DNA from: Charina bottae
Lineage: Eukaryota; Chordata; Lepidosauria; Squamata; Charinaidae
DNA: 64,000 nt
Assembly (NCBI GenBank): GCA_023362775.1
Contig: JALMGJ010000003.1
Location: forward strand, 183,911,725 to 183,975,724
Direction of reading: 5' to 3'
A model generated the notes under the pieces. The model was not told the DNA's origin. It saw nothing but the letters and a program-made list of their open reading frames with translations, and did not search any database. The first letter of the stretch is position 1. Every line of letters begins with the position of its first letter. Shown one piece after another: positions 33,507-47,080 of the stretch. A program made the translations under genes and the position numbers.

Positions 33507-36500
33507 TCCTTGTATTCTGTTGTTATGGCACACATTAACTGTATCAATTTATTGCACTCATTGTGGTAAAATACCTAATATATTACTTACTGCATGTGTA
33601 GATACTGTAGATACTGCATGTGTAGATACTGTAGAGAGCAAGCAGAAGAACTAAATACTGTGGACCTCCACCTCCACTGGGCCTACCTCTCATTTCTCAT
33701 TATCACCAACTGGAACTGCCCACTGAAGAGGATTGGAAGTGCTGTAACCCTATGCCCCCCATCCCCAAGCCCTGCAGGCAGTTGAGAAGGATACCATGAT
33801 TGGTGGTATCAGAGGCCACCAAAAGTTATAACAGGACCAGAAATGGACCATTTCCTTTATCTAGGTAGTATTGAAGTTATTTACCAGCATAATCTATGCA
33901 GCTTCCACCCTGTGCCTGGACATGAATACAAAAAGGGGTACAGACAATCTGTTTCCTGAAGAGCATTTTGTATCCGGATTCCTGTTACAGGCGCATCAAC
34001 CTTCCTAAAAAAGGAAGGTTGGAGATGGGTGATAGTTGCCTGCTGTGGCTGATACAAAGAGAGCTGCTTAGGAAGGGCAATCATTAGAGCCTCTTAAAAG
34101 GCAGAAGGAAATACCCCCTCCTGAAGTGAGGCATTGAGCACCTCCTGGGTCCAGCGAACTATGCCTGCTCTGGTCCTCTGCAATGGACAGGAGAGGCATG
34201 TATTTAGCAACAAGTGGCAGAGGACATACTAGGCAGCACCCTATTCACTTCACTGGACCCTGCAGGCCAAAAGAGCTCCAATTAACATGGTAAGATATTT
34301 CCTAGGGCAAAAAATAGATCACAAAAATCTGAATAAATAATAAACAAGGAAGCTACATGGGAAGAAGTGGTCCTATGGTGTGTATTCCTCTGTCAGTCAC
34401 TGATGAGCTTTCACTTGGGAAACAGGCTCACTTTCTTTCTTGTCTCTCAGAAGGGCAGATTTCACCAAGGACATATTATAGAACTCAATTGTTTTCTCTA
34501 GAGGGTTTTGGAAGTACAGCAAACTTTTCAATATAGGACCACATAGAAATAATAGGTCAAACTATGTTATAAGATATAACACAGAGTACAATAATCACAC
34601 AAAACTACATTTTGTTTTCATATCTTAAAGCTCAAACTTTGATTTTAAGTAACTATGACATATGATGTCATTTAATAAATCTAATATGTGATGATAATAA
34701 TAATGTCTGAAGCAAACTTAGGAAGGATAAAAAGTATCATGCTGACATCTAAAATTGCATTTAGATATTGAAAATACCACCTACAGCTCATAAATGGCTT
34801 AAAGTTTCAAGAAAATCTGCATCATATACTGTACAAGTTTTCTGTTTAGCTGACATAGAAAAAGGGGAAGTCTACTGTCTGTTCAAATTATTTTTAAAAA
34901 ATGTGAAATGATACATCTGAATTTAGTTTTAGCCTTATTGAGCAGCCCATAGTTTCAATTACCACCAGTGAAAGAAGCCAGGATGTTTGTTTCTGTTATG
35001 AATGCCTTGCATACACCAGTTCTGTTTGCCTCTGTTCTTCAGGACTTTGTTCACCTTTTCATGCTGTACAGTTTGTATGTTTACTTATTGATTGATTGAT
35101 ACAACAAGCCATCTATTTGGGAGCAGTAGGTACACTGGAATACGCATTCTCCATTCTGCTGTGACAAGCTTTAATGTAGGTTCACAAGTAGAGAGTTACC
35201 GCAGGTTGTCATACCAGCTAGAAGACTGGGATATTCATTCATAAATATTACTGTAGCATTCTTTTCTTGTTAATAATTGACATAGTAGGAATCCACCCTC
35301 TACTCATATGGATGTCACTTACCTGTGTTTCTGCCTGCTGTGTTAAGAATAGAATGGAGTTCTTCTGTTCTGTAGATCACATATCAAGGAAGCCAACAGG
35401 AAATTAGAAGTTTGAATCCTTGGGTAGATGTGTAACCTTCTATTTCTAATGGCCGACTTTCAGCTGACAAAGTTCCCTGGAACATATATCTTTCAAGAGA
35501 AATCAAAAGAATTAAAAAATTAACTTCAGATATGTATATGAGATGGAATTAGAAGAGCAATTGCCAGGCATTAATTGAGACCGTTGACTTGTGGAGTACT
35601 ATGGAAAAGACGTGCTAACTGACACAGAATTAGTAATACAATACCTAATGTTTCATATCACATCAATCATTCAAAGCATGTCACATGCAATATCTGATTA
35701 TTCTTAAATGGGATAGGCAACTTGCAGTCCAAGGTACATGATGCCCTTGGCCTAATTTCAAAAGTGTTCACTTCAAAATTCTGGTAAGAGCTGTTAGTTG
35801 CTTTTTTGTGGCCTGAAGCTTAGAAGAAAGAAAGGAGAAAGAATCAGAAGGGGAAAGAGAGAGAGAGAAAAAGGGGTATGAGTAAGAGAATGAGAAGAAG
35901 GCTAGAAAGAAGGGGAAAAGGGGTCATCCACTGTTGGCTTTGTGCCACCCACCAATTTTAACACTTACCCAGGATTTGCAATGCCAATTTCAGAACAAAT
36001 ATGTGTACACAATATATATATATTTAATAAAGTTTCACACACAGAAAATGTATATATAACAAAAAAATTTTGCAAAATTTGTATAATAAAATATGTTAAA
36101 AATAGTCTATTAAGAACACTGACACATTTTTTAAAAGATGTCCCAATTAATATAGAAAGAGGAAAAAATGAATGCAAGGTTAAAAGAAAGGGAAACTGAA
36201 TAAAAATGATTTAATAGACTTTTCAATGTAAATTAGAGGATTAATTTCAAAATCTCAGTTTTATAGCATTCTAAATCACTGGGCCACATTTAGTTCACAT
36301 TTCATTTCTTTTTTCTATGCAGCTTTGAAGTTAACACCCTCTCCCAGCCTCAGTATCGAAGTCTGCTACATTCTTTGAAAGCCTGTTGTAAACAACCAAA
36401 TTAATTAGAGACCTATGAAACTATTTAAAGCACACATTATATCAGCACATATCCCAGTTGAATTTATTTCATATATTTCTTCCACTATTTCTACAGTTTA

Positions 36501-37205
36501 AATTCTAGATCTTTCTACAAGTGTAGGCTTATGGGTCATCAAAAAGGAGTCACATTAGTCTGGGTGCCATTTCCTTCTCTTCTTCAGCATCACCACAGAA
36601 GCATTGGATCTCCCTTTTCCTGGAGAAACTGCTAGAGCTAAAACAGAGATCCCCTTAATATCCATATATTAATTATATCAGAGTTCTTAAAGAATTATAT
36701 CAGAATTCTTTAAAGAGCTAGAAAGATTATGACCAGTATTCTGCAGATACCATCTAGTTGGTGGATTCCAGGCAATACTTTGTTGGCTTGTAGTCTCTGT
36801 TTTAGAGATCTTGTCTTGCATAGATAACATGAGCAGGTTTGTGGTAGAACTCAGATTTCTTGTGCTTGTGGCATACTGGCCAACATGCATGCATACCTAT
36901 CACACTAAGCACCATTATGCAAATTGCAGAAAGAGATTGAGAGACTTGTGCAAAGGAAACTAAAATTACTGTAGGAATCAAGGAAAAAGAAAATTAAACT
37001 ATATCTAGTTTATGCTAACAATAATGGCCAAAATGTAATTACCACTCTTGACATTAACCACAGTTAGTCAAAGTTAATTAGTACAATTAGAACCTTTCTT
37101 CACCCTTATAACCTTCACTGATTTGCTCAATGTTCCCTAATTAAGAATGAAATAATTTAGGCTTTTAGAGATATATTCATTTCTTTGCTACCTGTACCCA
37201 TGAAT
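33507..37205. other. Mostly unique non-coding DNA
   Basis: A small tandem duplication (tactgcatgtgtagatactg) is at 33589-33634. One copy of an unclassified repeat lies at 35085-35284. Apart from these I recognise nothing in this stretch. Confidence 0.45.
35085..35284 (+). repeat. Unclassified interspersed repeat, copy 1
   Basis: It aligns to 39600-39815 over most of its length: ttctgctgtgacaagctt versus atctgctgtgataagctt, and actgtagcattcttttcttg versus actgtggcattcttctctgg followed by ttaataa-tga. I do not recognise the family. Confidence 0.55.
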
Positions 37206-37395
37206 AGAATTATTTATTTATTTAATTTTTATCCCACCTTTATTGTTTTTATAAATAACTCAAGGTGGCGAACATACCTAATACTCCTTCCTCCTCCTAT
37301 TTTCCCCACAACACCTCACCTTCCCTGTGAGGTGAGTTGGGCTGAGAGAGAGTGACTGGCCCAAGGTCACCCAGCTGGCTTTCATGCCTAAGGCA
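37206..37395 (-). mobile_element. tRNA-derived SINE (second family), 5'-truncated
   Basis: It matches 26955-27310: cccaacacacctcacag-type core, gtcacccagctggctttcatgcc, and the tail ataataaaggtgggataaaaatt on the minus strand. It breaks off at 'aggcaggactgcat', before the A box. Confidence 0.7.
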
Positions 37396-38698
37396 GGACT
37401 GCATAAACCATGTATACAAAACCAACAAATCTTTTTTCTTATCCCCTCTCCCATTCATCATTGAGTCTCTAAATAGTCCAGTCACTTTTCTCTATTCTTG
37501 GTTCATCAAAGCTTTCACATAATACTTTTTAGTAAGATGGAATGATTAGATGAGGTATCAGCCTTTTCCATACCCATGTCACATGCAGCATTCCCTGCTA
37601 ATGGTAAGAACAGTACCATTCAGTTTTGGCACATTATAGCCAGTATGATTAGCCAGTATGTTACAAGAGCAATTAATCCCAGCTTTATCCCCATGGAAGC
37701 TCATGCTATTCTCTCCAAGCTAGAATCTGTAATATATAGATTATTTGCAAGCCAATATACTTGCATCTCACTAGCTAGGAGGTACAGTATATGCAGTGTA
37801 CTGACACCTGCAGGACACTGCAGTGTTGGGAATAGCTGATGTTGGAAGTTGATGGATGGGCACACTACCTGAATGTAATCAGACAATGGATTTTCCTCTT
37901 GGAGGTCAGAGCTGTGTCTCCAGCTTTGAAGGGAAGAAAGTTGAAAAATCTACTTTATTTCAGATTTCCTTCCAGAGGCTGTTGGACTATAACCTAAGGC
38001 GTGCATTTTGAAAGTATGTCCAAGTGCTGAGTGTTACCATTTCTGTTTCACCTACTTTTACAGAGAAACTTCTGTTCAGATGACAAAATATCTAGATCGT
38101 ACCACCAATAGGAAGGAACAAATAAAAATGACATCCAGCAATTATATAATCAATACGATCTTGTTCAAACTCAGAGAAGTAATAACTCAAAGTGGTTTCA
38201 TGAAAGCACACTCCACTACTCAATAACTGTGAATTAAGAGCTTAATTCATAGATAACTAGTCAGTGACAATTATCTTTAAGGAAATTCTACAGGAACTGA
38301 CAAAAAGCAAAATGATTCTGTCAAATATGAAATATTCTAAGTCATAAATCTCATACGATGTACACACATTTGCTAGATGAAATCTAATTAGTATGTATAT
38401 TGATCTCTCTTCAGTTCTTAGAGGAGTTCCAAACTTTGTTGCAGAGTTAATAAGCACACTAATAGTCTTAACCAATCACAGTTCATGGATTGTTAAGCAT
38501 GTTAGATGAATGAAGTAAGGTACTACAAGAACTCCATTAGCAGAAGCTGGAGGCAATATTTACATTGAGAAAAATTTTCTCCCTCAAAGTATCATTTGAA
38601 ACTAGTTAAAAAACTAAAGTGCTTATTTTGTGTCTACTTTGTAGCTTTTCTGGAAACACAGCAAAACTTAATTTAAGAGTTGCACTTTCTTGGGATAA

Positions 38699-38700
<2 letters not shown>
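37396..38700. other. Non-coding spacer, nothing recognised
   Basis: No repeat family or coding signal was recognised. Confidence 0.4.
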
Positions 38701-38729
<29 letters not shown>

Positions 38730-38830
38730 TGATTGATTATGTGCCATCAAGTCAGTGTCGACTCTTAGCGAACACATAGATAGATTTTCTCCATGACAAT
38801 CTGTCCTGAACCTGGTCTTTCAACAGTGTG
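38701..38830 (-). mobile_element. Retroposon 3' end with (GATT)n tail
   Basis: (TTGA/GATT)n at 38701-38738 abuts tgtgccatcaagtcagtgtc gactcttagcgaacaca, a tail-adjacent sequence widely repeated in squamates (from recall). On the minus strand this is a 3' end with an AATC tail. Confidence 0.5.
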
Positions 38831-39599
38831 AGATAAGATACTTGCCCTCAAATGTCTTGCCAAAACATAAATGGCAGGATCTTAGTACTACTTTTCAGGA
38901 TCATATTGAATTTATTGTAGTCAGATCAAACATGTATTCCCACACAAACAGGCACACCTTCATAGAAAATGAAGGTAGGAAAGATACTATGCAACACTTT
39001 TGTTCTCCTTCCTAATCTAACCAACTTCTAACTCACTCTACAGGATGCTCAGCCTTTTACCATGGGTTTTATTAAGTGAAATTCCCAAAGACCAGAGGAC
39101 CATGGAGACAACCAGCAAGATTACAACTTTTTTGTAGTTGTATTTATTTAGATAAGGGCAACGATCCCATGTTGGTGGTGGATTTGGGTAGTGTCATCTT
39201 TACACTGGATTGAGATGGAGAATTTTTAAATGTTGCATGTTATGTCGAGAGAAAATAATGATGTAATAAAAGTTGACCTGCTCAGTGAGATAGTAAAATG
39301 ACATAAGATTAACAGTAAGATTTCAGAGTAGAAAAAATGACAAGGAGAACATTAATAATTTCTAGTACTTGTTTTTTTAATGTGATTCTTGATTTTAAAA
39401 ACAATCTGAGATGCCATATCTGAATTTTCATCCTTATTAAGAATATTCATCCTTATTAAGCAACTTTTACTGTAGTTACCATTACTTTAGTAAGATATGC
39501 TAACATTTTGTTTGTAGTATGAAGACTATACATTCTTTGTCTCAGTTGTTCTGGAAAATATCTATATTTACTATTTTTTAAAGTACATGTACAATCTAC
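38831..39599. other. Non-coding spacer, nothing recognised
   Basis: No repeat or gene was recognised. Confidence 0.4.
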
Positions 39600-39815
39600 A
39601 CATGGGATTCTTTGAGGACAAGCAGCAACAACCTACTGGACTACAGAGGTCACTTGGAAGCAGATCCATTGAAATGTTCATTCCCTTATCTGCTGTGATA
39701 AGCTTGGATATAGATTCACTGGCAGGAAGGAACTCCACTTTTTATAACAGCCAGAAGAACAGGACACATGCTTACAAGTAGTCACTGTGGCATTCTTCTC
39801 TGGTTAATAACTGAA
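39600..39815 (+). repeat. Unclassified interspersed repeat, copy 2
   Basis: Partner of 35085-35284, with about 200 bp of diverged similarity. It is followed by a (CA)n at 39836-39869. Confidence 0.55.
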
Positions 39816-39834
39816 GAGCAAAACAGGCCTTTGG

Positions 39835-39871
<37 letters not shown>

Positions 39872-40207
39872 CAGTATACTCTTGCGCAGATCAGTAAGGA
39901 CAAGGTCAGTAGTTAAATTCAGCAAGAGGAAAGCTTGAATAGCTCTCCATGAGTATGATGTGCATGGTCATTGCAACAATATCTTTCTCTTGCTGTCACC
40001 TGAGCTTGGACTCTTCTCTGATGATGGGAAAGTGCCGTTTCCATAATAGACTTATCCACTGGGACTGGTCACAATTTGCCAAAAAAATGTCCCCTGCTGC
40101 ACAGACAAGCAATAATAGATGGTATCTGCTGTCATGCAACATTCTTAACTTAGGTAGAATATTTGAGTGAAATAAGGCAAGTTTATAAAAATAAGAATCA
40201 GCATATT

Positions 40208-40210
<3 letters not shown>

Positions 40211-40264
<54 letters not shown>
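40211..40264. repeat. (TA)n microsatellite
   Basis: About 27 uninterrupted TA units. Confidence 0.97.
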
Positions 40265-40266
<2 letters not shown>

Positions 40267-41962
40267 AATGATGTGTGTAGAAAAATATATTTTATGTGTA
40301 GTTGCATAGAAAAACAGGTGTATTGGGGCAGTTAGGTTAGTCACACAAGATATTACATGTATATTGCAATGCCACATTTTGTTTGTGTCTTGCAAACAAA
40401 TACATAAACACAGCTTGATGGGTGTTTCTCTTCTTTCTTCTCTCAGGCTGACAATTTCCCCTAATGACTTATGATAGTTCTGAGATACGGACAGCTGTGC
40501 ATTAGAGATTAAGCTGACCTCAACAAATTGCACTGTTATGCATATATTTAGCCTTTTCTCATGTTGCTTTCATTGGATAGAATGGTTCCTCAGTGTAGAG
40601 CTTTGTGCTAACAGAGGATCATCCCATAAAACAATTAGGTCAGATACTAAAAATTACCATCTGCCATGGGGCTTTTAACTCCTAAGATCATCCAGCAATG
40701 CCACTAAAGGAATATGTCAGTCAAAAACTGTACTTTGTGGGTTATAATGTTATCAAGATGAAAATATTTTAGGCTTCGTTGCCTTTTCATGAACATTTTC
40801 AGTGGCAGTTGAAAAGTGTGTGTCCCTCTTTCCAGTGAGTTTTCAGTTATGAGGTTTTTGCTTTTTCCAACCTTCTGTAATCTGTGCCAGGTTAGAGAAG
40901 GCTGAATTATTCAAATAACACAGTTTCCCTTCAAACTGATTTTGTTAAGTAACATCAGTACACAATACATTTAAACTGCTGATATAGCATTGGGTCATTA
41001 TTCCAGTCACCATATGATCTCTAATTGGCTGGGATAATCATTGTAACTGATTCAGGGAAGTCCTGTCCTCGTACTCATTTGTCATTTGTATAATAGTCAT
41101 ATAAATAAATGTAATTGACTACATTGTTATTCTATCAGATTTATTCTGTGCATTCTGGTGGACTAGGGCAGCCTTCTTCAGCTTTGCTGCCCTTAGATGT
41201 ATGGTCTTCAGCTCTCAGAATTCAACAGCCAGCATGTCTATTACTGAGAATTCTGAGTCTTTAAATCCTTATATCCAGAGGTTGCCCAGTTGAAGGTTAT
41301 GTACCACTAAGATGCAAAATAATACACCATGTATTAGAATAATAATTTTGAATGGCACAAAACCAGCAATAACAAATTCAGTAGATGACTACTGTAATAA
41401 TTAAAGTTTTATTTGGCAATTGATTTCTGTCATCCAAAATAATTATTTTGACCCAACATTTGAAGTGGGTCAGATCAGCCTTCAATGCAACAAATCTTTC
41501 AGTGAAGAGTTGCATATGAAATTGCTGATCTGAAAGTATTTCTGGATAATCTAATGCTCATAATTGGACTGAACATTAGTGCACAAGAACTGCAAATGAA
41601 TTAGAGCACAAGAACTGCAAATGAAATATAATACATAGATATATGCAAGATATACGCAAGATCTGGATGGATAAATAAATTCATATATATATTACAACAG
41701 ATTAAAAATATCTCTGATGACTATGACTTTAGGTATGTAAATCCTCAGAGTTTTTATTTTGGAGAAGATATAAAGAACTCTTAAAAGCACTTATGATGTA
41801 TTTATCAAACTTTTAAATCTGTGAAATAACTCCATTCATTTTAGTGAGAATACATCAGAGCAAATTCCAAATTATTTCAAATTGATTTCACTGAAGTTTA
41901 TTTCCAAGAAAGGTTATTGTGTGTATAATGTAGTGTGTGTATATTACAAAATACAAGTCACA
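40265..41962. other. Non-coding stretch with one MITE-like piece
   Basis: A degenerate palindromic piece lies at 41166-41300 (cagccttcttcagctttgctg ... gagaattctgag). The rest is unrecognised. Confidence 0.4.
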
Positions 41963-41970
41963 TGCTATAG

Positions 41971-42101
41971 CAGAGCTTTCCAAACTGTGTGTCGTGACAC
42001 AAAAGTGTGTTGCCACACACAGCGTGGTGTGTCGCCACACCACCCAGAAGTGGCGGCGCGCGCGTGCACTGCCGCCAGCAGCGGCACTTTGGAAAGCCCT
42101 G
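41971..42101. mobile_element. Short non-autonomous hAT-like element, CAGAGCTTTCCAAAC family
   Basis: The left end cagagctttccaaac and right end ctttggaaagccctg are inverted repeats. An exact 8-bp TSD, tgctatag, flanks it at 41963-41970 and 42102-42109. At 131 bp it is the shortest of the three copies; its interior has gtgtcg-cacac inverted blocks and a GC-rich centre. Confidence 0.85.
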
Positions 42102-42244
42102 TGCTATAGGAATGGAATGGATTGAGGTAGGATATATTTAGAAGCCCAAAGCTGAGTAATGAATAAATAATCAGGTTCAGGACTAAAATATAATAGAACT
42201 TCACTCCTTGCACAATTCCATTCAATGAAGAGAAGTACATTGGT

Positions 42245-42440
42245 TAATCAAGAGCATTGGACTTCATTCATTCATTCATTCATTCATTCATTCATTCATT
42301 CATTCATTCAATTTATATAGCCCCCCACTCAGTACACGGCTCAGGTCAGCATAACTCATTAATAAACAGCATAAATCCATGTAAAACAACACAGTAAACA
42401 AATGATGAAAGCAAAACATGAAAATATAAGGACATACAGT
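42245..42440 (-). mobile_element. L2/CR1-type LINE 3' end with (TTCA)n
   Basis: (TTCA)n at 42264-42311 is followed by tttatatagccccccactca, the reverse complement of a LINE 3' terminus. The microsatellite lies exactly where the element's tail would be. Confidence 0.6.
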
Positions 42441-45400
42441 TCAGGGATTGTTGCAAAGATGGATGAATATTCCTAGGAGTCATGGGGAAGGATTTGATGG
42501 ATAGAGCTCAATTCAAGAACTCTTGCGGTGGGGAAGCTTTCCCCCATGATTGTGGGTATCTTGTTTAAATATATTGTTGTTCCCCATCATTAGTTATACT
42601 GTATCTATTTCTGAGATAAAACAAATCTCATTACTTAACCAACATCTTGTGACGTTGAATGTATTATCTGCAGTGTTGTTTTAGGAGGTTTTTGTTTGTT
42701 TTATTGTAATTACAGCATAAACATTATGATAATGTAACAGAGAGATCTACTTTGAATCAGCAGCTTTTTTTACTTTCCTGTTGCTAATTGCAGCATGGAG
42801 AGAAGGATGTTTGTCAGATTTGCAGTAGAGGACAAGCTTAAACCTTTGTTTTTTCCATTCTGAGTTAAAACCAGCACTTGTGTTCATTTTTTTTTAAATC
42901 CCCACATGTGACAGTACAGGGGACACACTGAAATGCATTTGTCCTTAAACTCTCAAGAAGACTCAACTGAACTCATACAAAGAAAATATAATACTTTAAA
43001 CCAAAACATTAATTTTGGGTTCTGACTTCCAACATTCCATTTTCAGGACATGGGAACAGTATTCCATGTCAAAGGGAAACTACATTACTTAGCGAGGAGT
43101 TCCCAGGTAGCAGCACTCTGCATTCTGTTTTTAGGGCCTAGAAACAACAGACCTTAGAGTTTTTATGCACTTTTCATTTTTCATGCCCCGAAAGGAAGTG
43201 GGTGGACAGAACTGATTTATCAGCAACTTGAAGGAATGTTTTGGAAGACATTACTCTTTCCATTAAAAAAGACATAAGATGAGTGAAGCTTTTGGACACT
43301 GCCCTTTTAAGACATCCCTGCAAAACCTAAACAGTAATTTCAGAAGGAATACCTCTCATCTTGTTGCTAAGCAGTGGCAAATATGGAGCATCTTGACCTT
43401 TGCATGTGTATTGTATCTGTGTATGCATGAATAGTATGTCTTTGCACATGAATGGCATGCGTGTGTGTGCTTGAGTCAGGTATATGGGTAGGGTGTTTGT
43501 GTGTGGGGGGGCACATCTGAACAAGCGGGTGGGTGGCATATAGCCAAAATGGGAGTTTGGGGCCTAATCAATATGCCAAGGACTGAATCCATTGTACAGT
43601 AGTCCACTCCAAAAATCAAGAAGACAATCTTTGAGCATGTTGCTGTACCACTTCAGATTCCAAATTTTGGAACAAAATGATGCCTTGGTTTTTCCTTTCC
43701 TCTACACCTCAAGCTTATGAGTGTTCATGCCATTATACACAGTTTAAGAAATGATGTTTGAGAAATTTATAATTTATCTGTAAAAGAAAAGATTTGAAAG
43801 CAAGAGACTTACCTTTTTCTCCCATTTCCTTTTTATACATTACAGTGTGTATGGGAGACCAATCTTTCCATCTGATCAAATTTGGCAGAGGAAAAAAAGA
43901 AGATGAAACTAAAGAAGGAGAATATATTATGTAGTAAAGGATCAGTGGAAGCCAGCTGAAACTACAGAGGAAATCAAGCAAGTGAGCAGTTTTGTCTGGC
44001 CCTCACATCCAAGTTAAATTGCCTCAGGTTGGTGATTTTGTGGAATAAATGCTTGGCTCACAGCAATAGTTGGCTCCTTCCAGAAGTCCAATACTGCCAA
44101 GAGACATTAAACATTCATGTCGAAAAATGTTTGCAGGTACCAGTCTGTGCTCCTTTGTTCTGATGACAATTTAATTGTCCACTTGAGAGAGAACATACAG
44201 TAAGGGAGAAACAGGAGCTGTGAGTCAGCTGTTTCTAAACCAAAGGTGTAGCTGTGACAAAACAACAGTAGACTGTTTCTGCATAAATTGTTGGATACTT
44301 GACTTGTCCATTAAAAATTGGAGCTTGAACAGTCAGGCCTCTAGTCAAGTTACCTGGAATACTAAAAGGAGCATAAAGGCAGATCTAGAAATGAAATGAA
44401 ACATTTTTGTCATTTGATCATCATTTACCACTTCTCCCATCATCTACCATTTTGTATTTGAAGCTCGACCAGGTTTGTTTGTCGTGTAGTTTTGAATATG
44501 GAAGTTTACTGTTTGCTTTTAATTGATGTGCTCATATTAATGCATTTATCTGCTAAATTGTCTTTTGGAATATTTTGAAAGAAGCATTTGATTATTATTA
44601 AAGCTAAAGGAAGCTTTCTTCAATTGCATACTTTCTCCACACACTGGGACTGCAGTTCTCAGAATTCTCATCCAGGAAATTCTACTTGCTAGGAATCTTG
44701 GGAACTGTAGTCTCAGTATATGTGAAAGACATTAGGTTGGGGGAACGTAGACTTTGCAAAAGACTACACTTGAACATCCCCATTGAGTAGAAATTAGAAT
44801 CTGAGTTTCCAGCTATTGCATTATAATGACTCACAAGAGAGATAACTTGTAATACATGAAAACTTTTTTCTATGAAAACTGCATTTATTGTTAAAAGGAA
44901 AGACTCTTGTTTTTTTAAAACAGGAGCTAATATATTTTGGAAAAAATAAATGAAAAAGACTGTAGCCTCAGTTCAACTATCAATGTTTTAAAATGCAGAT
45001 TACCTACTAATTAGCCTGATTAAAACTGAGTGTACAATCTTAATGCTTATAATTATCACCATAATCCAGATATAGTGGAACTCGATAAATTCTGTTGCTC
45101 ATAATAGAAAGTAGTATATCAATAATTGCAAAAGTAATAATATGCAACTGAACTATGACCCATTTAGAAAATAAGAAATAGAAGCCTTTTCCAGATAATC
45201 TAAGGCTTTACAATAAATAAAGATACTTTGCGGGAACGTTATTATAAAATGTTCCATCACCAATTCTCATTCATTAAAAGAAATGTGCAGAATCTCCTAC
45301 AGTAAACATGCTACATAAGTTCTGATGGAGACAGGAATGTAACTGGATGAAGTCTATTGCTATGATCCTGCTGATTCCCATCCATTTTAACTTGCTGGTA

Positions 45401-45480
45401 CTTTTGAAAAATGATCACATAGCTAAAGAAAGATATGCTGGGGTTGAGCAGTGGACTACAAGGGAATCAGGAAAGAGCCT
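42441..45480. other. Mostly unique non-coding DNA
   Basis: A MITE-like palindromic piece lies at about 44635-44760 (actgcagttctcagaattct ... ggaactgtagtctcag). Open frames in 43327-43981 look like chance. No gene was recognised. Confidence 0.45.
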
Positions 45481-45483
45481 GGC

Positions 45484-45980
45484 ATGATCTAAACTTAAAT
45501 GACTGCTTCATACACTCTGAAATCAGCTTGCAATAAATGTAGTATTCATGGACCACTTGAGTATATCTAAAAAGTAAAGGTAAAGGTTCCCCCTGCACAT
45601 TTGTGCAGTCGTGTCCGACTCTGGGGGCCGGTGCTCATCTCCATTTGTTAGCTGAAGAGCCACCGTTGTCCGAAGACACTTCCACAGTCATGTGGCTGGC
45701 ATGACGCACACGGAACGCTATTACCATCTCACAGAAGTGGTACCTATTTATCTACCTGCATTTGCATGCTTTCGAATTGCTAGGTTGGCAAGAGCTGGGG
45801 CGAGTGCAGGAGCTCACTCCGTCACGCGGGACTAGGGATTTGAACCTCCGAACTTGTGACCTTCCGATCGACAAGCCTGGCATCTTAACCGCTGAGCCAT
45901 CGCGCCCCCTATTTGGCATTTGATCTAAACTTAAATGACTGCTTCATACACTGTGAAAGCAGCTTGCAATAAATGTAGAT
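45484..45980. repeat. 60-bp direct repeat flanking a SINE
   Basis: gatctaaacttaaatgactg ... gcaataaatgtag occurs at 45486-45542 and again at 45921-45980 with two or three mismatches, one copy on each side of the SINE at 45577-45910. Confidence 0.85.
45577..45910 (-). mobile_element. Full-length Sauria-type SINE
   Basis: Minus-strand copy from the head agggggcgcgatggctcagc (right edge) to the tail ggtaaaggttccccctgcac (left edge). A and B boxes are present. The left flank 45539-45576 is duplicated at 46715-46751. Confidence 0.88.
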
Positions 45981-46714
45981 CCTGAGCTAATAAATCTCTT
46001 CATTCAACTCAATCTCTTCATATTCCTTTGCAAGTCTTTGTCAATTTTAATACCTTTTAATTTGTTAGTCTAGGGTTAGTTTAATGGACGAATGGATTGT
46101 GAAGATGGCTGAGTCTGCAGAAATGGCTAAATTGACTTGTTTGATTAAGGAGGGAACTACAACTACTTTTATAAAAGACTGGAAACCCTTTATGTACTTT
46201 TTGCTGAAAATGGATAAAAATGAACTGCTGATTTCAGGATTTATTGATTAAAAGGGTTTGTTTATGGGATGAATGGAACTACGATAAGCAATATGGGAGA
46301 GTGGAGATGGTAATTGCTATGCTTCTAACTGCTGCAAAGTAGATTGGAAGTCGCTTCTTTAGATATCTTCCTTTTTCTTCACTTTTTCTTTTACCCTTTG
46401 ATAATCTTTCTTTTTCTATTTCTTCTTCTATGTTTCTGTAGTTTTTTAAAATCTTTTTAAAATCTTTTAATAAAAAATATTCATAAAAATAATTTGTACT
46501 TTATTCTATTATACTATTATATTCCATTATTTTTTATACATACAATATTATTTTCATACGTTTTTGCAGGTTTACTTTTTATGTCGGCTTTTATATAATC
46601 AGTAAACTTTTCGTGATATATTTTGCAATATTGTAGATGAAATAATTGTTCGTGGAAAATGAAATATCTTGTCATTAAGACGGGGAGGACAAGCCACTAC
46701 AATACTACAACATG
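45981..46714. other. Non-coding spacer, nothing recognised
   Basis: AT-rich, with T-runs near 46370-46500. No gene or repeat family was recognised. Confidence 0.4.
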
Positions 46715-46753
46715 GTAGTATTCATGGACCACTTGAGTATATCTAAAAAGTAA

Positions 46754-47080
46754 TGGTAAAGGTTCCCCCCGCACATTTGTGCAGTCGTGTCCGACTCTAG
46801 GGGCCGGTGCTCATCTCCATTTGTTAGCTGAAGAGCCAGCATTGTCCGAAGATGCTTCCACGGTCATGTGGCTGGCATGACGCACACGGAACGCTGTTAC
46901 CATCTCACGGAAGTGGTACCTATTTATCTACCTGCATTTGGATGCTTTCGAATTGCTAGGTTGGCAAGAGCTGGGGTGAGTGCGGGAGCTAGGGATTTGA
47001 ACCTCGCGGGGCTAGGGATTTGAACCTCCGAACTTGCGATCTTCCGATCGACAAGCCTGGCATCTTACCTGCTGAGCCAA
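46754..47080 (-). mobile_element. Sauria-type SINE inside a duplicated segment
   Basis: Very similar to 45577-45910, and it shares the 37-base unique left flank. It has an extra internal duplication of gctagggatttgaacctc (about 46987-47026) and a decayed head (ctgctgagcca, no gcgcccc). Confidence 0.85.
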
